Shown: positions 23,508-32,954, counted from the first letter of the stretch. The stretch: DNA of 60,646 bases from Thermoanaerobaculia bacterium (GCA_017883205.1 JADGNZ010000037.1:1-60646); one strand, 5' to 3'. The notes: generated by a model not told the origin, from the letters alone. Numbers and translations are program-made.

Positions 23508-26500
23508 CTACTTCGGCGGAACCGGCGCCTCCCCCTTCACGCCCGCCCATGCGGTGAGCGCGGCATCGGCGGCGGGTTTTAGTTTTGCCCAGCTCGCGCG
23601 GGCGTCGGCGGTTGGGGCGGCGTCGGCGCTGTCGACGGCGCCCGCGAGCTTCGCCAGTTGCTGATTGAGGAAGCGGAGTGATGACTCGGCGGGTGGCGGG
23701 GCGGTGAAATCGTCGCCTTCGATTACGCCGGAGACTTCTGCCGCTTTCTTGCGCAACGCATCGGGAACATCCTTGCGCTTGACGAGCGCGCTTGCTTCCG
23801 CGAGCGCGGCGGCGAACGATGCTCGCTCCTGCTCGACTTCGCGCGCGAAGGCGAACTGCTCGGCGTAGGCGCTTGCGGGAAGGTTGACGCGCGGATCAGG
23901 CACGACCGTCAGCGGCTGCGTGAACTTCTGGCCGTTCACGGTCAGCACGACTTTGTAATTGCCGGGCGGGGCCCAGATGCCATCCGCGAACGCGCCGCTA
24001 CCACCGCCGCCGCGGCGTCCGGTGAGACCTGCAGGAGCGGGATAGTGCAGCGGCCAGACGAAGCGATGCATCCCAGGCGCGGCGGAGACGGTCGACGGCG
24101 TCGTGAACCACTCCGGCGCCGTGCCGAGTCTCTTCACGTCCATCGCAGACGGCACGTCGGCGCTGCTGTAGCGGCGCACGAGCGCATCAGAGGAGTCGAG
24201 GATCTCGATCGTCACCGGCTGCGATGAGGCGCTGCGGATCGCGTAGTCGATGTACGCGCCGAACGGAGGATTGGGAGCCATCGGCTCATCCTTCGGCATC
24301 GGCGAGCCGGTGAATCCCGCGGGCCGCTCGCGCACCGTGACTGCGGGCGCAAAGAGGAAATCGCCGGCCGGAACGTCCTGGCGCAGCGCCGTCACGTTGT
24401 CGAGCACCCAGAAGGCGCGGCCGTGCGTGGCGATGACGACGTCGTCGCCGTGGATATCGATATCGCGCACCGAGGTCATGGGGAGGTTCAGTTGGAGCGG
24501 GAGCCAGTGATCGCCGTCGTCGCGCGACACGTAGATGCCGCGCTCGGTGCCGGCGTAGAGCATGCCTCGGCGCACCGGATCCTCGCGCACCACATTCGCC
24601 GCGGCATAGTCCGCGATCCCGTTGACGATGAGCTGCCACGACTTGCCGCCGTCGTGCGTGCGGTAGATGTACGGGTGAAAGTCGTCGAGACGATGACGGT
24701 CGATGGCCACGTAAGCGGTCTCGCCGTCGAAATGCGAAGCGTCGATGATTCCGACCTTCGACCACGACGTCAGCGCCGCGGGCGTCACGTTCGTCCAGTG
24801 AGCCCCTTCGTCGTGCGTGCGCCAGATCTGGCCGTCGTCGGTACCGGCCCAGATGTCGTGATCGATCGTACGCGACGGCGCGATCGCGTAGATCACGCCT
24901 TGCCGCGGCCCGGGCTGGGCTTTGTCAGCGGCCGTGACCGGATCGAGAGTGGCCGGCGTTTCCGGATTCTCGCGCGTCAGATCGGGGCTGATGACCGTCC
25001 AGTGTTTCCCGCCATCCTCGGTGCGGAACATGCGCTGGTTGGCGAAGTAAAGAACGCGCGGATCGCGCGGCGAGAAAATGAGCGGCAGCGTCCAGGTGCG
25101 GCGGTCCGTGCCCGGATACGCCAGCGTCGGATCGATCGACTGCGTCTGGTGCGTGCGCGTGTCGAGCTTCTCCACGCGGCTGCCGTAGAGAATCTCCGGA
25201 TCCTTCGGATCGGGCGCGATGTTGTCGCTCTCGCCGCCTGCCGTGGTCTCGCGAAACTCCATCATCGAGATGCCGTCGATCGTGCTGGTGCGGCTGGGAA
25301 TGCCCGCGGCGCCCGAATCCTGCTGCGCGCCGTAGACCCAGTACGGAAAACGGTTGTCGGTGATGACGTGGTAGAACTGCCCGGTGGGTTGATTGAACCA
25401 ACTCGACCATGTTTTGCCGCCGTTGACCGAGATGACGGTGCCCTGATCGACGCCGAGGATGCGGCGCTCGGGATGATCGGGATCGATCCAGAGCTGGTGA
25501 TAGTCATCGCCGCCGGGGGCGCCTTTGCTGGGCACGAAGTTCTTGCCGCCGTCCGTCGACGTGTAGACATTGACGTTGATCGAGTGCACGGTATCGGCGT
25601 CCTTCGGCTCGACGGTCACGCCGCCGAAGTACCAGCCGCGCGACCAGACTCGCGCATCGCTGCTGGCGCGCGTCCAGTTCGCGCCACCGTCGTCGCTGCG
25701 GTACATGCCGCCCTCTTTGGCATCGACGACGGCGTAGACCCGCTGCGGCTGCGAAGGCGCGACGGCAATGCCGATGCGGCCTGGCTTCGCAGGGAAACCG
25801 TGTCCGACGATCTCCGTCCAGTGATCGCCGCCGTCGGTCGATTTGAATAGACCGCTGCCCGGCCCATTCGACGGCGGGTAGACGCTCCACGGCGTGCGGC
25901 GCGTCTGCCAGAGCGAGGCATAGATCACATTCGGATTGCCCGGCTCGAGAGTGAGGTCGATCGCACCGGTGTCGCCGTCGTTGTTGCGCGAGAGAATGCG
26001 CTCCCATGACGCTCCGCCGTCCTTCGAGCGGAAAACGCCGCGCTGAGCGTTTGCGGCGTAGGGATGCCCGAGGGCGGCGACGTAGACGACATCGGGGTTG
26101 GAGGGGTGAACGATGATGCGTCCGATCTGCTGCGAGTCCGCCAGGCCAATGTGCGACCACGTCTTGCCGCCGTCGGCCGACTTGTACATGCCGTTGCCCT
26201 GGGCGATGTCGGAGCGCATGTCGGCCTCACCACTGCCAACGTAGATCACCTTCGCGTTCGACGGCGCGACGGCAATCGCTCCGATCGAGCCGATCGGCTG
26301 TCCGTCGAAGACCGGCTGCCACGTGCGCCCGGCATCCTTCGTTTCCCAGACGCCGCCGTTCACGCTGCCGAAGTAGAAATGCTCCCCCTCACCCGGCACG
26401 CCGGTGACGGCGCAAACACGTCCCGCGCGAAAGGGCCCGAGGAGGCGCCAGTGGAGATCAGTGAAGAGGGTTGAATCAGCCGCGGCGAGGCCGTTAGTGG

Positions 26501-26540
26501 AAACGAGCAGAAGGACGAGCGTGCGCAAGATCATTCGCAT
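23508..26540 (-). CDS. Secreted VPS10/BNR-repeat beta-propeller protein, paralogue 2
   Basis: A 1010-residue paralogue of the protein at 4270-7572. It has a signal peptide (ILRTLVLLLVSTNGLAAAD), then many Asp-box repeats (TKDAGRTWQP, SADGGKTWSH, SKDGGASWER, STDGGDHWTE, SDDGGANWTR), and a C-terminal ~250-residue part. Shared landmarks with paralogue 1 include the start LGPFRAGR / VGPYRGGR and the RGMLYAGTERG(I/V)YVS segment. The start at 26540 is supported by TATCAT 8 nt upstream; longer in-frame extensions run into non-coding-looking sequence. Role unknown; probably extracytoplasmic protein binding or proteolysis-linked. Confidence 0.85.
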   Translation of the reverse strand: MRMILRTLVLLLVSTNGLAAADSTLFTDLHWRLLGPFRAGRVCAVTGVPGEGEHFYFGSVNGGVWETKDAGRTWQPVFDGQPIGSIGAIAVAPSNAKVIYVGSGEADMRSDIAQGNGMYKSADGGKTWSHIGLADSQQIGRIIVHPSNPDVVYVAALGHPYAANAQRGVFRSKDGGASWERILSRNNDGDTGAIDLTLEPGNPNVIYASLWQTRRTPWSVYPPSNGPGSGLFKSTDGGDHWTEIVGHGFPAKPGRIGIAVAPSQPQRVYAVVDAKEGGMYRSDDGGANWTRASSDARVWSRGWYFGGVTVEPKDADTVHSINVNVYTSTDGGKNFVPSKGAPGGDDYHQLWIDPDHPERRILGVDQGTVISVNGGKTWSSWFNQPTGQFYHVITDNRFPYWVYGAQQDSGAAGIPSRTSTIDGISMMEFRETTAGGESDNIAPDPKDPEILYGSRVEKLDTRTHQTQSIDPTLAYPGTDRRTWTLPLIFSPRDPRVLYFANQRMFRTEDGGKHWTVISPDLTRENPETPATLDPVTAADKAQPGPRQGVIYAIAPSRTIDHDIWAGTDDGQIWRTHDEGAHWTNVTPAALTSWSKVGIIDASHFDGETAYVAIDRHRLDDFHPYIYRTHDGGKSWQLIVNGIADYAAANVVREDPVRRGMLYAGTERGIYVSRDDGDHWLPLQLNLPMTSVRDIDIHGDDVVIATHGRAFWVLDNVTALRQDVPAGDFLFAPAVTVRERPAGFTGSPMPKDEPMAPNPPFGAYIDYAIRSASSQPVTIEILDSSDALVRRYSSADVPSAMDVKRLGTAPEWFTTPSTVSAAPGMHRFVWPLHYPAPAGLTGRRGGGGSGAFADGIWAPPGNYKVVLTVNGQKFTQPLTVVPDPRVNLPASAYAEQFAFAREVEQERASFAAALAEASALVKRKDVPDALRKKAAEVSGVIEGDDFTAPPPAESSLRFLNQQLAKLAGAVDSADAAPTADARASWAKLKPAADAALTAWAGVKGEAPVPPK

Positions 26541-26548
26541 GGGCGCGA

Positions 26549-26554
26549 ATGATA
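26549..26554 (-). promoter_or_regulatory. -10-like element TATCAT 8 nt before the VPS10 paralogue 2 start
   Basis: On the minus strand TATCAT ends 8 nt before the ATG at 26540, matching the leaderless spacing seen elsewhere in the window. Confidence 0.45.
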
Positions 26555-26655
26555 GCCGCGGTTTGGGAGGTCCTCCCGCCTGCTGTGGACATTTCGCCGC
26601 TCTGTGACGCAAACGGCGTGGTAGTCGGAGGTCGCAGGCATCGACGTAGCGTTTC

Positions 26656-27083
26656 GAGCCATCGATGCCTGGTTTTGTCATTATGGATGGCTTGCTCGAT
26701 GCCATCGATGGCTAGTTCGATGCCATCGATGGCATGGGTCAATACCATCGATGGCATGGCTCAATACCATCGATGGCATAGGTCGATGCCTTCGATGGCT
26801 TGGTCGATGACGTCGATGGCATGGGTCGATACCATCGATGGCATTGGTCGATGCCTTCGATGGCTTGGGTCAATGCCATCGATGGCTTGGTCGATGACGT
26901 CGATGGCATGGGCCGATACCATCAATGGCATGAGTCGATACCATCGATGGCATGGGGTGATGCCTTCGATGGCATGGGTCGATGCCATCGATGGTATCGC
27001 TCGAGGCCACCCATGGGTTGGTTCGATGCCGCCGATGAATTGGCTTCGAACCGTCGATGGCTTGGCTCTAACCATCGATGCAA
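26656..27083. repeat. Tandem array of 21-23 bp units with a CCATCGATGG palindrome core
   Basis: About 18 head-to-tail units of the form TCGATGCCATCGATGGCATGG with substitutions (ACC, CCT, GACG variants). A higher-order pattern is visible: the run CCTTCGATGGCTTGG...GACGTCGATGGCATGG occurs twice. Unit length is not a multiple of three, so short frames through it shift and are not real genes. It fills the spacer between divergent genes for VPS10 paralogue 2 and an M3 peptidase. Confidence 0.9.
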
Positions 27084-27114
27084 ACGCGTGGTGGGTCAAT
27101 TTGAAAACCCAATC

Positions 27115-27170
27115 ACCACAGAGGCACAGAGGTCACAGAGACGCCTCTGTGTTCTCTGTGTCTCTGTGGT
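27115..27170. repeat. A-family inverted repeat (CACAGAG words)
   Basis: ACCACAGAGGCACAGAGG with a further CACAGAG on the left faces CTCTGTG words ending CTCTGTGGT on the right. The arms are imperfect. It lies about 80 nt upstream of the M3 gene's predicted -10. Confidence 0.8.
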
Positions 27171-27251
27171 CCCTTACTTCGGCGACCACGATAAGCCGTC
27201 CCACCCATGAGAAAACCACCACCCGTCACAGCGCGGTAACAACTGAATGTG

Positions 27252-27257
27252 TATAAC
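27252..27257 (+). promoter_or_regulatory. -10-like element TATAAC 7 nt before the M3 peptidase ATG
   Basis: TATAAC ends 7 nt before the ATG at 27265, which supports that start over an in-frame ATG at 27247 and fits leaderless transcription. Confidence 0.5.
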
Positions 27258-27264
27258 GCTCCCC

Positions 27265-29379
27265 ATGAAATTGCACCTCACCCTCATCGCCATCGCCATG
27301 CTCCTTCCGCTCGCTGCCCTCGCCGGCGATCCGCCGGCCACGAATCCGTTCTTCGAAAAGAGCACCCTCCCCTTCCAGGCGCCGCCGTTCGACAAAATCA
27401 AGGACAGCGACTTCCAACCGGCCATCGAGGAAGGGATGAAGCGTGAGCTGGCGGAGATCCAGGCCATCGCCAACAATCCCGATGCGCCGACCTTCGCCAA
27501 CACCATTGAGGCGATGGAGAAGACCGGCGACGTGCTCCGCCGCGTGCAGCGCGTCTTCGGCGGCCTCACGCAGTCGAACACGAACCCGACCCTGCAGAAG
27601 GTTCAGCAGGCCATGGCGCCGAAGCTGGCCGCGCACCGCGACGCCATCAATCTCGATCCGAAGCTCTTCGCGCGCATCAAAGCGGTCTACGACGCCCGCA
27701 ACAAATCGGGGCTCGACGCCGAGCAGAAGTACCTCGCCGAGCGCTACTACAAGAACTTCATCCGCTCCGGCGCGCAGCTCAACGAAGCCGACAAGACCGC
27801 GCTCCGCGCCATCAATCAGGAGCAGTCGAAGCTGACCACCCAGTTCCGCGACCGCGTCCTCGCCGACACGAACGCCGCCGCGATCGTCATCGACGACAAG
27901 GCCATGCTCGACGGCCTGCCGGAATCCGACATCTCCGCGGCCGCCGATCGCGCCAAAGCAAAAGGCCTCGACGGCAAATGGCTGCTCACGCTGCAGAACA
28001 CCACGCAGCAGCCGCCGCAGACGTACTTGAAGAATCGCGACCTCCGCAAACGGCTCTTCGAAGCATCGATCGCGCGCGGCAATCACGGCGGCGACAACGA
28101 CACGAAAGCCATCATCACCCGCCTCGCCCAACTCCGAGCACAACGCGCCAAGATCCTGGGCTTCCCGAGCTACGCCGCCTACAACCTCGAAGACGAGATG
28201 TCGAAAACGCCCGAGAACGCCATCAAGCTGATGACCAACATGGTCCCGGCGGCGACGGCCAAAGCGCGCGGCGAAGCGGCCCGCATGCAGAAGCTCATCG
28301 ACGCGCAGAAAGGCGGCTTCACGCTCGAGCCGTACGACTGGCAGTACTACGCCGAGCAGGTTCGTAAAGCGGAATTCGACCTCGATGAGGGCCAGGTCCG
28401 GCCGTACTTCGAGCTCGACAACGTGCTGCAGAACGGCGTCTTCTTCGCCGCCACGAAGCTCTACGGCATCACGTTCAAAGAGCGGCACGACATCCCCGTC
28501 TATCAGCCAGACGTGCGCGTCTTCGACGTCTTCGACACGGACGGCAAGCCGCTGGCGCTCTTCTACGCCGACTTCTTCTCGCGCCCGAACAAGGCCGGCG
28601 GCGCATGGACCAGCGGCTTCGTAGGCCAGAGCAAACTCCTCGGCACCAAGCCGGTGGTCACGAACACGGAGAACATCACCAAGCCGTCCGCGGGCCAGCC
28701 GGCGCTGCTGACCTTCACCGAAGTGACGACGATGTTTCACGAGTTCGGCCACGCCCTGCATGGCATGTTCTCGAACGTAACGTACCCGTCGATCTCCGGA
28801 TCATCCGTACCGCGCGACTTCGTCGAGTTCCCGTCGCAATTCAACGAGCATTGGGCGATGGAGCCTTCGGTCTTCGCCAACTACGCGAAGGACTACAAGA
28901 CCGGCGCGCCGATGCCAAAAGAGTTGGTGGAGAAGCTCAAGAACGCCCGCACCTTCAATCAAGGTTTCGCCACCACCGAATACCTCGGCGCCGCCCTTCT
29001 CGACATGGCCTGGCACGCCATCCCCGCCGATGCGCCGCTGCAGGATGTAAATGCCTTCGAGTCGGAGTCGCTCAAGCAGTACAACATCTACATGACGCAG
29101 GTCCCGCCGCGTTATCGCTCGACATACTTTTCCCACATCTGGGGCGGCGGCTACGCGGCCGGCTACTACGCGTATTTGTGGAGCGAAGTGCTCGATGACG
29201 ACGCGTACTACTGGTTCAAGGAACACGGCGGCATGACGAGGGCGAACGGCGACAAGTTCCGCAAGATGATCCTCTCCCGCGGCGGCACCGAAGATCCCGC
29301 TGTGATGTATCGGGCGTTCCGCGGACGGGATCCGAAGGTTGAGCCGTTGCTGGAAGAGAGAGGGTTGACGGGGAAGTAG
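27265..29379 (+). CDS. Secreted M3-family zinc metallopeptidase (Dcp/oligopeptidase-like), paralogue 1
   Basis: A 704-residue protein with a signal peptide (MKLHLTLIAIAMLLPLAALAG). Thimet-like M3 enzymes hydrolyse oligopeptides inside a deep channel. The zinc site HEFGH is at 492-496 (FHEFGHALHG), with the downstream FVEFPSQFNEHW segment that supplies the third ligand region. The C-terminal YFSHIWGGGYAAGYYAYLWSE is typical of the Dcp branch. It has the full family length. A second copy lies at 30744-32879; together with the M14 enzyme they suggest a peptide-scavenging periplasm. Confidence 0.93.
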   Translation: MKLHLTLIAIAMLLPLAALAGDPPATNPFFEKSTLPFQAPPFDKIKDSDFQPAIEEGMKRELAEIQAIANNPDAPTFANTIEAMEKTGDVLRRVQRVFGGLTQSNTNPTLQKVQQAMAPKLAAHRDAINLDPKLFARIKAVYDARNKSGLDAEQKYLAERYYKNFIRSGAQLNEADKTALRAINQEQSKLTTQFRDRVLADTNAAAIVIDDKAMLDGLPESDISAAADRAKAKGLDGKWLLTLQNTTQQPPQTYLKNRDLRKRLFEASIARGNHGGDNDTKAIITRLAQLRAQRAKILGFPSYAAYNLEDEMSKTPENAIKLMTNMVPAATAKARGEAARMQKLIDAQKGGFTLEPYDWQYYAEQVRKAEFDLDEGQVRPYFELDNVLQNGVFFAATKLYGITFKERHDIPVYQPDVRVFDVFDTDGKPLALFYADFFSRPNKAGGAWTSGFVGQSKLLGTKPVVTNTENITKPSAGQPALLTFTEVTTMFHEFGHALHGMFSNVTYPSISGSSVPRDFVEFPSQFNEHWAMEPSVFANYAKDYKTGAPMPKELVEKLKNARTFNQGFATTEYLGAALLDMAWHAIPADAPLQDVNAFESESLKQYNIYMTQVPPRYRSTYFSHIWGGGYAAGYYAYLWSEVLDDDAYYWFKEHGGMTRANGDKFRKMILSRGGTEDPAVMYRAFRGRDPKVEPLLEERGLTGK

Positions 29380-29389
29380 GTTCTTTCTC

Positions 29390-29494
29390 AGCACAGACAA
29401 GAGTGTCTGTGCCACATTGCTTTTCGCATGTGGCACAGGCACCGCGTGCGGCGGTGAACCAGCTCAATGTGGCACAGACACTCTTGTCTGTGCT
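29390..29494. repeat. C-family inverted repeat, copy 1 (AGCACAGACAAGAGTGTCTG)
   Basis: An arm of about 28 nt, AGCACAGACAAGAGTGTCTG plus TGCCACAT, faces its complement ending AGACACTCTTGTCTGTGCT. Each arm has a nested CAGACA-AGAG-TGTCTG hairpin. The centre is unrelated between copies. Other copies lie at 34363, 35149 and 56250. Confidence 0.92.
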
Positions 29495-29508
29495 CCCGGA
29501 TTCCGAAC

Positions 29509-30030
29509 ATGAAAATCATCGCCATCTGCGGCAGCCTCCGCGCGCAATCCTCGAACCGCGCCCTGCTGCAGGCGGCAGTGAAGCTCGCGCCGAAGGGAAT
29601 GGAGGTCACGATCTACGAAGGTCTGGCCCGGCTCCCCCACTTCAATCCCGACGACGATGAAGAAGGCACGACTCCGCCGCCATCCGTCGCAGAACTTCGC
29701 TCGCTACTCGCCGCCGCAGACGGCATCCTCATCTCATCACCCGAGTACGCCCACGGCGTCCCCGGCTCCCTGAAAAACGCACTCGACTGGCTCGTCTCCG
29801 ACGGCGCCCTCGTCGACAAACCAATCGCCCTGATCTGCGCCTCGCCCGTCGGCGGCCAGTTCGCCCAATCCTCACTCGTCGAAACATTGAAGACGATGAA
29901 CTGGCGCGTGGTGGGCACCTGGGCATCGCCGAAGAAGGTTCGCGACGCGGATGTGGACGATGAAGTGGCGGGGACGATCCGCACGGCTCTGGCGATCCTA
30001 GCGGATACAATGTTAACCATCGGTTTCTAA
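29509..30030 (+). CDS. NADPH-dependent FMN reductase-type flavoprotein
   Basis: A 173-residue flavodoxin-like oxidoreductase. The phosphate-binding loop is ICGSLRAQSSNRALL (residues 5-19) and the FMN contact segment is ISSPEYAHGVPGSLKNALDWL, as in the azoreductase/chromate reductase group. Its likely activity is NAD(P)H-dependent reduction of flavin or quinone-like compounds. The ATG at 29509 is chosen because the frame before it is encoded by the C-family repeat. Confidence 0.9.
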   Translation: MKIIAICGSLRAQSSNRALLQAAVKLAPKGMEVTIYEGLARLPHFNPDDDEEGTTPPPSVAELRSLLAAADGILISSPEYAHGVPGSLKNALDWLVSDGALVDKPIALICASPVGGQFAQSSLVETLKTMNWRVVGTWASPKKVRDADVDDEVAGTIRTALAILADTMLTIGF

Positions 30031-30076
30031 CTGTCGCTTCTGCCAGCCGAATGCGCGAGCGAGATCTCTTCGAAGC

Positions 30077-30190
30077 GTGAACCAATCCATCAACGAGAAT
30101 CGCGTAGTCGCTGTCGACGTCAAAGTGATCACCAAGGACGCGCGTTTGGAGGCGGCCTCTTACGTGCGTAAACAGAATCAAGCGCGATGA
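30077..30190 (+). CDS. Possible short ORF overlapping the next gene by ATGA
   Basis: A GTG start opens a 37-codon frame (M N Q S I N E N R V V A V D V K V I T K D A R L E A A S Y V R K Q N Q A R). Its TGA overlaps the next gene's ATG as ATGA, a common coupling signal. It has no recognised family and no clear ribosome-binding site. It may instead be non-coding spacer. Confidence 0.25.
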   Translation: MNQSINENRVVAVDVKVITKDARLEAASYVRKQNQAR

Positions 30191-30621
30191 GCACAAAAAG
30201 TGTTGCCTTGTGGGCAGCGGGCAATCTCATTTGGATGGCGGTGGTCTTCATCGTCACACGCCTGTACTACCGTTTCAGGGATCGCCCAGCGCGCACCATT
30301 TTCAATTCACTGGGTACTGTCCTTGCCGCGACCGCCGCGTTGGCTGGTTGGGCTTGGGCGCGACCTAGACTTACAGTTCCGCCTGGAAGCGCTTCGTACT
30401 ACTTTGCTCTCATCCTCATACAATTCAGCGCGGCAGCTATGGTTGGCATCGTACTTTCTGTTAGTGTCGATAACCTTAGCGCGTTAAGTCCAGCTGACGA
30501 TAGTCACTGGGTCGGCCAGTTCCTTTTGCCATTTCACGTCTGCATAGCAATCTCGCTGCTACTGATCGTCTCGCTCGCCGTGATGACCGGATGGTCTGAA
30601 ATCGCGCACATTCACTGGTGA
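30187..30621 (+). CDS. Hypothetical four-helix membrane protein
   Basis: A 144-residue protein with four hydrophobic segments (about 8-25, 42-58, 70-92, 112-135). The second loop is short and the family is not recognised. Its base composition is noticeably less GC-rich than that of neighbouring genes (many TT/AT-rich codons), which suggests recent acquisition. It lies alone between the FMN reductase and the second M3 gene. Confidence 0.65.
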   Translation: MSTKSVALWAAGNLIWMAVVFIVTRLYYRFRDRPARTIFNSLGTVLAATAALAGWAWARPRLTVPPGSASYYFALILIQFSAAAMVGIVLSVSVDNLSALSPADDSHWVGQFLLPFHVCIAISLLLIVSLAVMTGWSEIAHIHW

Positions 30622-30743
30622 TCCGACACTCCGCTATCCTCGCAGCTCGCTGACTAGGGAGTCGGGAGGCGTTTGGGAGCGGTATCGAAGCCCTCTGCTG
30701 GATTCAGGGATGACGCCGCCCTCTTCCCTTGTTCCCCACCGTC

Positions 30744-32879
30744 ATGAAAACAAGCATTCCGACGATCCTTGCCTTAGTCATCGTGCTTACTCCACTCGCT
30801 TTGCAGGCGCAGACCGCGGACGCGGCGCGGCAGAACCCTCTCTCCACCGCCAGCCCGTTGCTGTATCAGGCCCCGCCGTTCGATCAGATCAAGGACACCG
30901 ACTATCAGCCCGCCATCGAGGAAGGGATGAAGGTTCAGCTCCGGGAGGTCGAGGCCATCGCCAACGACCCGGCAGCGCCGACCTTCGCCAACACGATCGA
31001 GGCGATGGAACGGTCGGGGGCGCTGCTGACGCGCGCGTCCAAGATCTTCTTCAACCTCACGCAGTCGAATACGAACGAGACGTTCCAGAAGATCGAGGCA
31101 GAGGAGTCGCCGAAGCTGGCGGCGCACGGGGATGCGATTTATATGAACCCGAAGCTCTACGCGCGGGTTAAGACTTTGTATGACAGCCGCGCCGCGAGCG
31201 GGCTCGACGCCGAGTCGAAGTTCCTCATCGAGCGTTACTACAAGCAATTCGTCCGCGCCGGTGCGCAGCTCAATGATGCAGATCAGGCCACGTTGCGCGC
31301 GCTCAATCAAGAAGAGTCGACGCTGACGACGAAGTTCCGCGAGCACGTTCTCGCCGACACCGACGCCTCGGCCATCGTCGTCGACACGAAAGCGGAGCTG
31401 GCCGGACTGCCCGACTCCGACATCGCCGCCGCTGCCGATCGCGCCAAAGAGCGCAAGCTCGAAGGGAAGTACGTGCTCACGCTGCAGAACACGACGCAGC
31501 AACCGGCGCTGACCTATCTCACCAACCGCGCCGTCCGCGAGCGTCTCTTCAACGCGTCGATCCAGCGCGGCAATCACGGCGGGCCGAACGACACGAAAGC
31601 GATCGTGACCCGCCTTGCTCAGCTTCGCGCCACGAAAGCTAAGCTCCTCGGCTTTCCCACTTACGCCGCCTATTCGCTCGACGATCAGATGGCCAAGACT
31701 CCCGAGAACGCCATCAAGCTGCTGAGCGATCTCGTTCCGGCATCGACGGCGAAGGCGCGCTCCGAGGGGGCGAAGATGCAGAAAGTCATCGACGCGGAGA
31801 AGGGCGGCTTCCAGCTCGGCCCGCAGGATTGGGAGCTCTACTCCGAGAAGGTGCGCAAGGCCGAGTACGACCTCGATGAATCGCAGGTGCGGCCGTACTT
31901 CGAGCTGAACAACGTTTTGCAGAACGGCGTCTTCTTCGCCGCGAATCAGCTCTACGGGCTGACGTTCAAGGAGCGGCACGACATTCCGGTCTATCAGCCG
32001 GACGTGCGCGTGTTCGAGGTGTTCGACGCCGACGGCAAGTCGATTGCGCTCTTCTACGGCGATTACTTCGCGCGCTCGAACAAGAGCGGCGGCGCCTGGA
32101 TGGACAGCTTCGTCGATCAGTCCGGCCTCCTCGGCACGCGGCCGGTCGTCTTCAACGTCCTGAACTTCACGAAGCCGGCACCCGGCCAGCCGGTGCTGCT
32201 GACCTTCGACAATGTCACCGCCATCTTCCACGAGTTCGGCCATGCGCTGCACGGCATGCTCTCGAACGTGAAGTACCCGACGCTGGCCGGCACCAACGTA
32301 CCGCGCGACTTCGTCGAGTTCCCGTCGCAGTTCAATGAGCACTGGGCGCTCGAGCCGAAGGTCTTTGCGAACTACGCCAAGCACTACCAGACCGGCAAGC
32401 CCATCCCGCAGGCGCTGGTCGATCGCATCAAGAAGTCGCGCACGTTCAACCAGGGCTACGCGACGGTCGAGTATCTCGCCGCCGCGCTGCTCGACATGGC
32501 CTGGCATACGCAGGCAGACGGCGCTCCACTGGCGGACGTGAACACCTTCGAGCCGGCGGCGCTCGAGCGTTTCAAGATCGCCATGACCACAGTGCCGCCG
32601 CGCTATCACACGACCTACTTCTCGCACATCTGGGGCGGCGGCTACTCGGCCGGTTACTACGCGTATCTGTGGAGCGAGCTGATCGACGACGACGCGTACT
32701 ACTGGTTCAAGGAGCACGGCGGGATGACGCGCGCCAACGGCCAGCGCTTCCGCGACATGATCCTCTCGCGCGGCGGCACGATGGACGAAGCCGCGCTGTA
32801 CCGCGCCTTCCGCGGCCGCGATCCGATCGTCGAGCCGTTGCTGATTGAGAGAGGGCTGAAGGAAGCGCCGGGTAAGTAG
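30744..32879 (+). CDS. Secreted M3-family zinc metallopeptidase, paralogue 2
   Basis: A 711-residue protein with a signal peptide (MKTSIPTILALVIVLTPLALQAQ). The zinc site HEFGH is at 496-500. It is colinear with the peptidase at 27265 along its whole length (for example PFDQIKDTDYQPAIEEGMK against PFDKIKDSDFQPAIEEGMK, and the identical KERHDIPVYQPDVRVF). The pair probably arose by duplication, and the genes between them were inserted or moved later. Substrate differences cannot be read from the active site. Confidence 0.93.
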   Translation: MKTSIPTILALVIVLTPLALQAQTADAARQNPLSTASPLLYQAPPFDQIKDTDYQPAIEEGMKVQLREVEAIANDPAAPTFANTIEAMERSGALLTRASKIFFNLTQSNTNETFQKIEAEESPKLAAHGDAIYMNPKLYARVKTLYDSRAASGLDAESKFLIERYYKQFVRAGAQLNDADQATLRALNQEESTLTTKFREHVLADTDASAIVVDTKAELAGLPDSDIAAAADRAKERKLEGKYVLTLQNTTQQPALTYLTNRAVRERLFNASIQRGNHGGPNDTKAIVTRLAQLRATKAKLLGFPTYAAYSLDDQMAKTPENAIKLLSDLVPASTAKARSEGAKMQKVIDAEKGGFQLGPQDWELYSEKVRKAEYDLDESQVRPYFELNNVLQNGVFFAANQLYGLTFKERHDIPVYQPDVRVFEVFDADGKSIALFYGDYFARSNKSGGAWMDSFVDQSGLLGTRPVVFNVLNFTKPAPGQPVLLTFDNVTAIFHEFGHALHGMLSNVKYPTLAGTNVPRDFVEFPSQFNEHWALEPKVFANYAKHYQTGKPIPQALVDRIKKSRTFNQGYATVEYLAAALLDMAWHTQADGAPLADVNTFEPAALERFKIAMTTVPPRYHTTYFSHIWGGGYSAGYYAYLWSELIDDDAYYWFKEHGGMTRANGQRFRDMILSRGGTMDEAALYRAFRGRDPIVEPLLIERGLKEAPGK

Positions 32880-32884
32880 ATTTG

Positions 32885-32950
32885 CGGGAGTCGGGGGTCG
32901 GAGAGAAATCTTCGACTGCTACGACACCCGACTCCCGATCCCCGACTCCC
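32885..32950. repeat. S-family inverted repeat (GGAGTCGG words)
   Basis: GCGGGAGTCGGGGGTCGGAG faces ACCCGACTCCCGATCCCCG and a final ACTCCCG. It ends 4 nt before the predicted -10 of the beta-lactamase-like gene. Confidence 0.85.
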
Positions 32951-32954
32951 GTCA

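Noticed and set aside
26656-27083. Possible CRISPR array
   Set aside because: Units are contiguous 21-23 bp tandem repeats with no unique spacers, and no cas genes are present. The same applies to 41022-41392 and 60504-60646.
26549-27256. 235-codon frame through the CCATCGATGG array
   Set aside because: It consists of the tandem repeat translated in shifting frames (MPSMAW, TIDGM, YHRWH); unit length is not a multiple of three and no start signal is evident.
29390-29494. C-family palindrome as an IS or tRNA-like element
   Set aside because: It has no transposase, no cloverleaf and an unrelated centre in each copy; it is best treated as a small palindromic repeat.
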